Source of the DNA: Veillonellaceae bacterium
Lineage (GTDB): Bacteria; Bacillota_C; Negativicutes; Veillonellales; Veillonellaceae
DNA: 19,734 bases
Direction of reading: 5' to 3'
Assembly: GCA_902834965.1 (NCBI GenBank)
Contig: CADFKY010000011.1
Coordinates: forward strand, 1-19,734
Below, in pieces: positions 15,608 to 19,734 of this stretch. Below the pieces are notes generated by a model, which ran no database searches, was not told the origin of the DNA, and worked only from the letters and a program-made list of their open reading frames with translations. The translations under genes and the position numbers were made by a program. Within the stretch, counting starts at the first letter, position 1. Each line of letters opens with the position of its first letter.

Positions 15608-16601
15608 AACGATGCACCTCCTCTATCGATGTAACATGCTGAGATACAGCTTCACGAGCGGAATCCTCTAGTGACAAAAGTAAATGTGCTTCTAATTGAT
15701 CCCAGTGTACTGAATTGGTTGGTATTTCTAAATATTCAAAGAGCGCAGTCCGTCCATGATACCTGGTACCATCAAATTTTCGAACTAAACGTTGCGCTAT
15801 TGCCCCTATTAAAGTAGCCCGTATTAAATACGGTTCTACCCCCATATCCATGAGACGCGTTACAACACCAATAGCTGTGTTAGTATGAATTGTAGATAAC
15901 ACTCGATGCCCTGTTAAAGCAGATTTAACGGCCAGCTCTGCCGTCTCCTTATCCCTGATTTCACCAATCATAATCGTATCTGGATCTTGCCGTAGCACTG
16001 ATCTAAGCCCTTTGGCAAATGTAAAGCCAATCTTCTCATTAATACCAATTTGTATGGCTCCTTTAATTTCAGCCTCTACGGGATCTTCAAGACATATGAG
16101 CTTTGTTTCCTCGAGATTTAACATGCGTAACATGGCATATAAAGTAGCCGTTTTACCACTACCTGTAGGTCCACAGATTAGAAGTAAGCCATAAGGACGT
16201 TTTAGTAATTGTTTAATATGCTCAAAAATATCTGCACGCATACCTAAAGCTATTAAGTCTTTATGACTCCCTTCACTTCCCATAAGTCGGCAGACCAAAG
16301 TCTCACCATATAAGCTGGGCAAAGTAGATACGCGCATAGTTACGGCTTTGTCCTTATGACTCCAAGCCCATCGACCATCTTGAGGCAATCTCTTTTCACT
16401 AATATCTAATGCACTACAAACCTTGATGCGGTTGATAATAAGTTCAGCCTCTTCAGAAGACACAGTCATATTTGTTCGTAGTAATCCATCTTGTCGTAAC
16501 CGAACTTGGACACCACTTTTTGTGGGATCAAAGTGAATATCGCTCACATGATGTTCTAAAGCATATAGGATAATGTCGTCTAATGTTACGTCTACATACA
16601 T
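15591..16601 (-). CDS. pilB: PilB/GspE/ComGA-type pilus assembly ATPase (short form)
   Basis: Assembly ATPase of 336 residues. N2-like domain: VSDIHFDPTKSGVQVRLRQDG (about 19-39). Catalytic domain: Walker A GPTGSGKT (144-151), Asp box CLEDPVE, Walker B IMIGEIRD (210-217), and His box TGHRVLSTIHT (230-240). It lacks the N1 domain of full PilB (about 560 residues) and also the tetracysteine zinc motif, so its size is closest to ComGA of competence systems. I chose the ATG at 16601, five bases after AGGAGG; a GTG at 16607 overlaps that site. It is the first gene of the locus, and pilT begins inside its end. Its partner for polymerisation is PilC, with the prepilin at 12863-13309. Confidence 0.92.
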   Translation of the reverse strand: MYVDVTLDDIILYALEHHVSDIHFDPTKSGVQVRLRQDGLLRTNMTVSSEEAELIINRIKVCSALDISEKRLPQDGRWAWSHKDKAVTMRVSTLPSLYGETLVCRLMGSEGSHKDLIALGMRADIFEHIKQLLKRPYGLLLICGPTGSGKTATLYAMLRMLNLEETKLICLEDPVEAEIKGAIQIGINEKIGFTFAKGLRSVLRQDPDTIMIGEIRDKETAELAVKSALTGHRVLSTIHTNTAIGVVTRLMDMGVEPYLIRATLIGAIAQRLVRKFDGTRYHGRTALFEYLEIPTNSVHWDQLEAHLLLSLEDSAREAVSQHVTSIEEVHRCGLML

Positions 16602-16612
16602 GGTCACCTCCT

Positions 16613-16626
16613 ATACCTTGCGGTAT
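16613..16626 (-). other. Small GNRA-loop hairpin abutting the pilB ribosome binding site
   Basis: In minus-strand RNA, AUACC and GGUAU pair around a GCAA tetraloop, immediately upstream of the AGGAGG that serves pilB. A five-pair stem is short, so this may be chance, but GNRA loops stabilise such stems and the position could influence translation of the first pilus gene. Confidence 0.4.
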
Positions 16627-16737
16627 GTTTTTACCTCACACTAGCGTATGGCGTTATAGGTTTCGACATCATCCCCAAAATCCCTTCTTTATTTTTAAAA
16701 ATCCACGAAGCGAAAACTTTTCTATTTTTAGGCATAC

Positions 16738-16764
16738 AAAAAAGGCGCCCCGAAGGGCGCCCTT
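16738..16764 (-). terminator. Rho-independent terminator of eno with UUCG tetraloop
   Basis: Minus strand: ten-pair GC-rich stem (AAGGGCGCCC against GGGCGCCTTT) closed by a UUCG loop (16751-16754) and followed by six T. It lies 25 bases after the eno stop. The remaining gap to pilB (16602-16737) should hold the pilus-locus promoter, but I see no convincing -35/-10 pair there. Confidence 0.93.
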
Positions 16765-16789
16765 ATTGGACTTTTAGCTAAGACGATTT

Positions 16790-18082
<1,293 letters not shown>

Positions 18083-18104
18083 TCATAAAAATCTAATGGG
18101 ATAA

Positions 18105-18126
18105 CTGTCATGCGACAGATATTATA
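18105..18126 (-). promoter_or_regulatory. Candidate -10 element and overlapping dyad upstream of eno
   Basis: On the minus strand a perfect TATAAT (18121-18126) lies about 50 bases before the eno ATG, followed at the expected transcription start by the inverted repeat CTGTC-GCAT-GACAG (18105-18118). No good -35 stands 16-18 bases upstream, so a separate eno promoter is only possible. The dyad could be an operator or a weak mRNA stem. Confidence 0.25.
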
Positions 18127-18188
18127 TATTGAGCAAAACCATATAGGTTATAACTCTAGTTAACCACTAATATAGTGAAAGTTCTATA

Positions 18189-19715
18189 TTATGCTTTTTG
18201 TACTAAACTATGACCTGTCATAGATTCTGGTTGTTCTATACCAGCCAAGTCTAATAATGTTGGAGCAATATCACATAATTTGCCAGCCTCTAATGTAGCT
18301 GTTTTTAAGGTATCACTCATTAAAATTAAAGGAACCAAGTTTGTTGTATGCGCCGTATGAACTTTGCCAGTTTCATGGTTAACCATAAGCTCAGCATTAC
18401 CATGGTCTGCCGTAATTAACAAGTGACCATTCTTACTGCGTATAGCCTCAACGATACGACCTAAACAAGTATCTACAGCCTGAATTGCTTTAACAGCTGC
18501 TTCAAAACTACCTGTATGTCCCACCATATCTGGATTTGCAAAGTTCAAGATAATCATGTCATACGTTTCATCTTGAATAGCTTCCACGACCTTATCAGTT
18601 ACCTCATAAGCACTCATTTCCGGTTGTAAATCATAGGTTGCCACTTGAGGAGATTTCACAAGTATGCGGTCCTCACCTTCAAATGGTTCCTCTTTACCAC
18701 CGTTGAAGAAATACGTAACATGAGCGTATTTCTCTGTTTCAGCAATACGCAATTGACGATAGCCACCTACGCTTAGTACTTCGCCTAGTGTTTCGGATAA
18801 AATGTCCTTTTCATACACAATATGAACTGGTAAACCATCTTCATACTTAGTCATAGTCGCCATGTATAAAGATAATGGTTCACGATTAAAGCCATCAAAT
18901 TCTGGCAACACTAAAGCTTTTGTAAGTTCTCGACCACGGTCTGGACGGAAATTACAGAAGATAACTGCATCTCCATCTTTGATAGTCCCTTCAGCATCAA
19001 TGACTGTAGGAAGAACAAACTCATCTGCTGCATCTTTATCATAGGACTGTTGCACCGCTTCACAGGCTGATGCGGCTCTTTCACCTTGACCATTTACAAT
19101 CGCATTGTAAGCAAGTTCCACACGGTCCCAACGATTATCGCGGTCCATCGCATAGTAACGACCACTCACAGTAGCAATCTTGCCACAGTTTAGCTCTGCC
19201 ATATACTCTTCTAAGTCTTTTAAATAGCCTTGTGCGCATTGAGGGGCTACATCACGACCATCGAGCAAGGCATGTACATAAACGTGCTCAATACCATGAT
19301 CATGAGTCCCTTTGATAACTGCCTTAATGTGCTCTAAGGAGCAATGTACATTGCCATCTGATACTAGACCAATAAGATGTAAGCTTTGTTTTTTACCGAC
19401 TTCGTATAGTTCCTTTATAACAGGGCGATTATAAAACTCCCCAGATTCAACATCTTTAGTAATACGTGTCAAATCTTGGTACACAATGCGACCAGAACCA
19501 AGGTTTAAATGGCCCACCTCAGAATTCCCCATCTGTCCTTCTGGAAGTCCTACTGCTAGCCCTGATGCTTCTAATTTTGTATGTGGATACATATCCCACA
19601 ATTGATTAAAACAGTGCGGCTTCGCCTGTACTACAGCATTGGTTGTATCTGATTGATCTCCCATGCCAAAGCCATCTAGGATGACTAGCATTACGGGAGC
19701 CTTTAATTTAGCCAT
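18189..19715 (-). CDS. gpmI: 2,3-bisphosphoglycerate-independent phosphoglycerate mutase
   Basis: Manganese-dependent cytoplasmic enzyme that interconverts 3- and 2-phosphoglycerate; 508 residues, as usual for iPGM. The alkaline-phosphatase-type metal sites are visible: ILDGFG with Asp near 14, the phosphoserine in GQMGNSEVGHLNLGSG (Ser65), HVHALLDGRD, FRPDRGREL, AHVTYFFNGG, NFANPDMVGHTGS and ITADHGNAE. I chose the ATG at 19715, preceded by GAGGT at five bases; an in-frame ATG at 19727 would place that site inside the coding region. It lies upstream of eno, and its own promoter is outside the window. Confidence 0.98.
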   Translation of the reverse strand: MAKLKAPVMLVILDGFGMGDQSDTTNAVVQAKPHCFNQLWDMYPHTKLEASGLAVGLPEGQMGNSEVGHLNLGSGRIVYQDLTRITKDVESGEFYNRPVIKELYEVGKKQSLHLIGLVSDGNVHCSLEHIKAVIKGTHDHGIEHVYVHALLDGRDVAPQCAQGYLKDLEEYMAELNCGKIATVSGRYYAMDRDNRWDRVELAYNAIVNGQGERAASACEAVQQSYDKDAADEFVLPTVIDAEGTIKDGDAVIFCNFRPDRGRELTKALVLPEFDGFNREPLSLYMATMTKYEDGLPVHIVYEKDILSETLGEVLSVGGYRQLRIAETEKYAHVTYFFNGGKEEPFEGEDRILVKSPQVATYDLQPEMSAYEVTDKVVEAIQDETYDMIILNFANPDMVGHTGSFEAAVKAIQAVDTCLGRIVEAIRSKNGHLLITADHGNAELMVNHETGKVHTAHTTNLVPLILMSDTLKTATLEAGKLCDIAPTLLDLAGIEQPESMTGHSLVQKA

Positions 19716-19734
19716 TTTTAACCTCATATTAAGC

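Overview
The window is a low-GC (by eye about 40%) bacterial chromosome segment in which every convincing gene lies on the minus strand. Strong AGGAGG-type ribosome binding sites, short gaps and frequent gene overlaps suggest a Firmicute. PilM/PilN/PilO-like pilus alignment proteins and a MacA/MacB-type exporter point to a cell with an outer membrane. Together these fit the Negativicutes, most likely Veillonella or a close relative. That placement is inference from gene content; no marker such as 16S rRNA is present.

The layout, in transcription order from the right edge, begins with glycolysis: gpmI (cofactor-independent phosphoglycerate mutase), then eno (enolase), which ends in a UUCG-tetraloop terminator. 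Next is a tight 12-gene type IV pilus / DNA-uptake-type locus (16601 down to 8530). It encodes a short PilB/ComGA-like assembly ATPase, PilT, the PilC platform, a major prepilin, a short prepilin peptidase, four minor prepilin-like proteins (H-, I-, J- and K-like), and PilM-, PilN- and PilO-like proteins. It ends in a terminator at about 8454-8499. No secretin (PilQ) or PilP is in the window, so the outer-membrane pore must be encoded elsewhere.

Then come a shikimate-kinase-like P-loop protein with a long basic tail and pfkA (6-phosphofructokinase), whose reading frames overlap by 74 bases; pfkA has its own terminator. A three-gene MacA / ATPase / MacB-permease export operon follows, with a good promoter and a terminator. 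The left end holds a hotdog-fold thioesterase, pheS, and the N-terminal two thirds of pheT, which runs off the window; these three are probably one transcript.

No rRNA, tRNA, CRISPR array, insertion sequence or phage gene was found, and no gap exceeds 300 bases. The least ordinary parts are the pilus locus (a 42-residue prepilin leader, minor pilins lacking Glu5, a degenerate 7-bp repeat array beside the pilin gene, heavy gene overlap), the aberrant shikimate-kinase-like protein, and a phosphofructokinase with changes at residues that normally hold the sugar phosphate.
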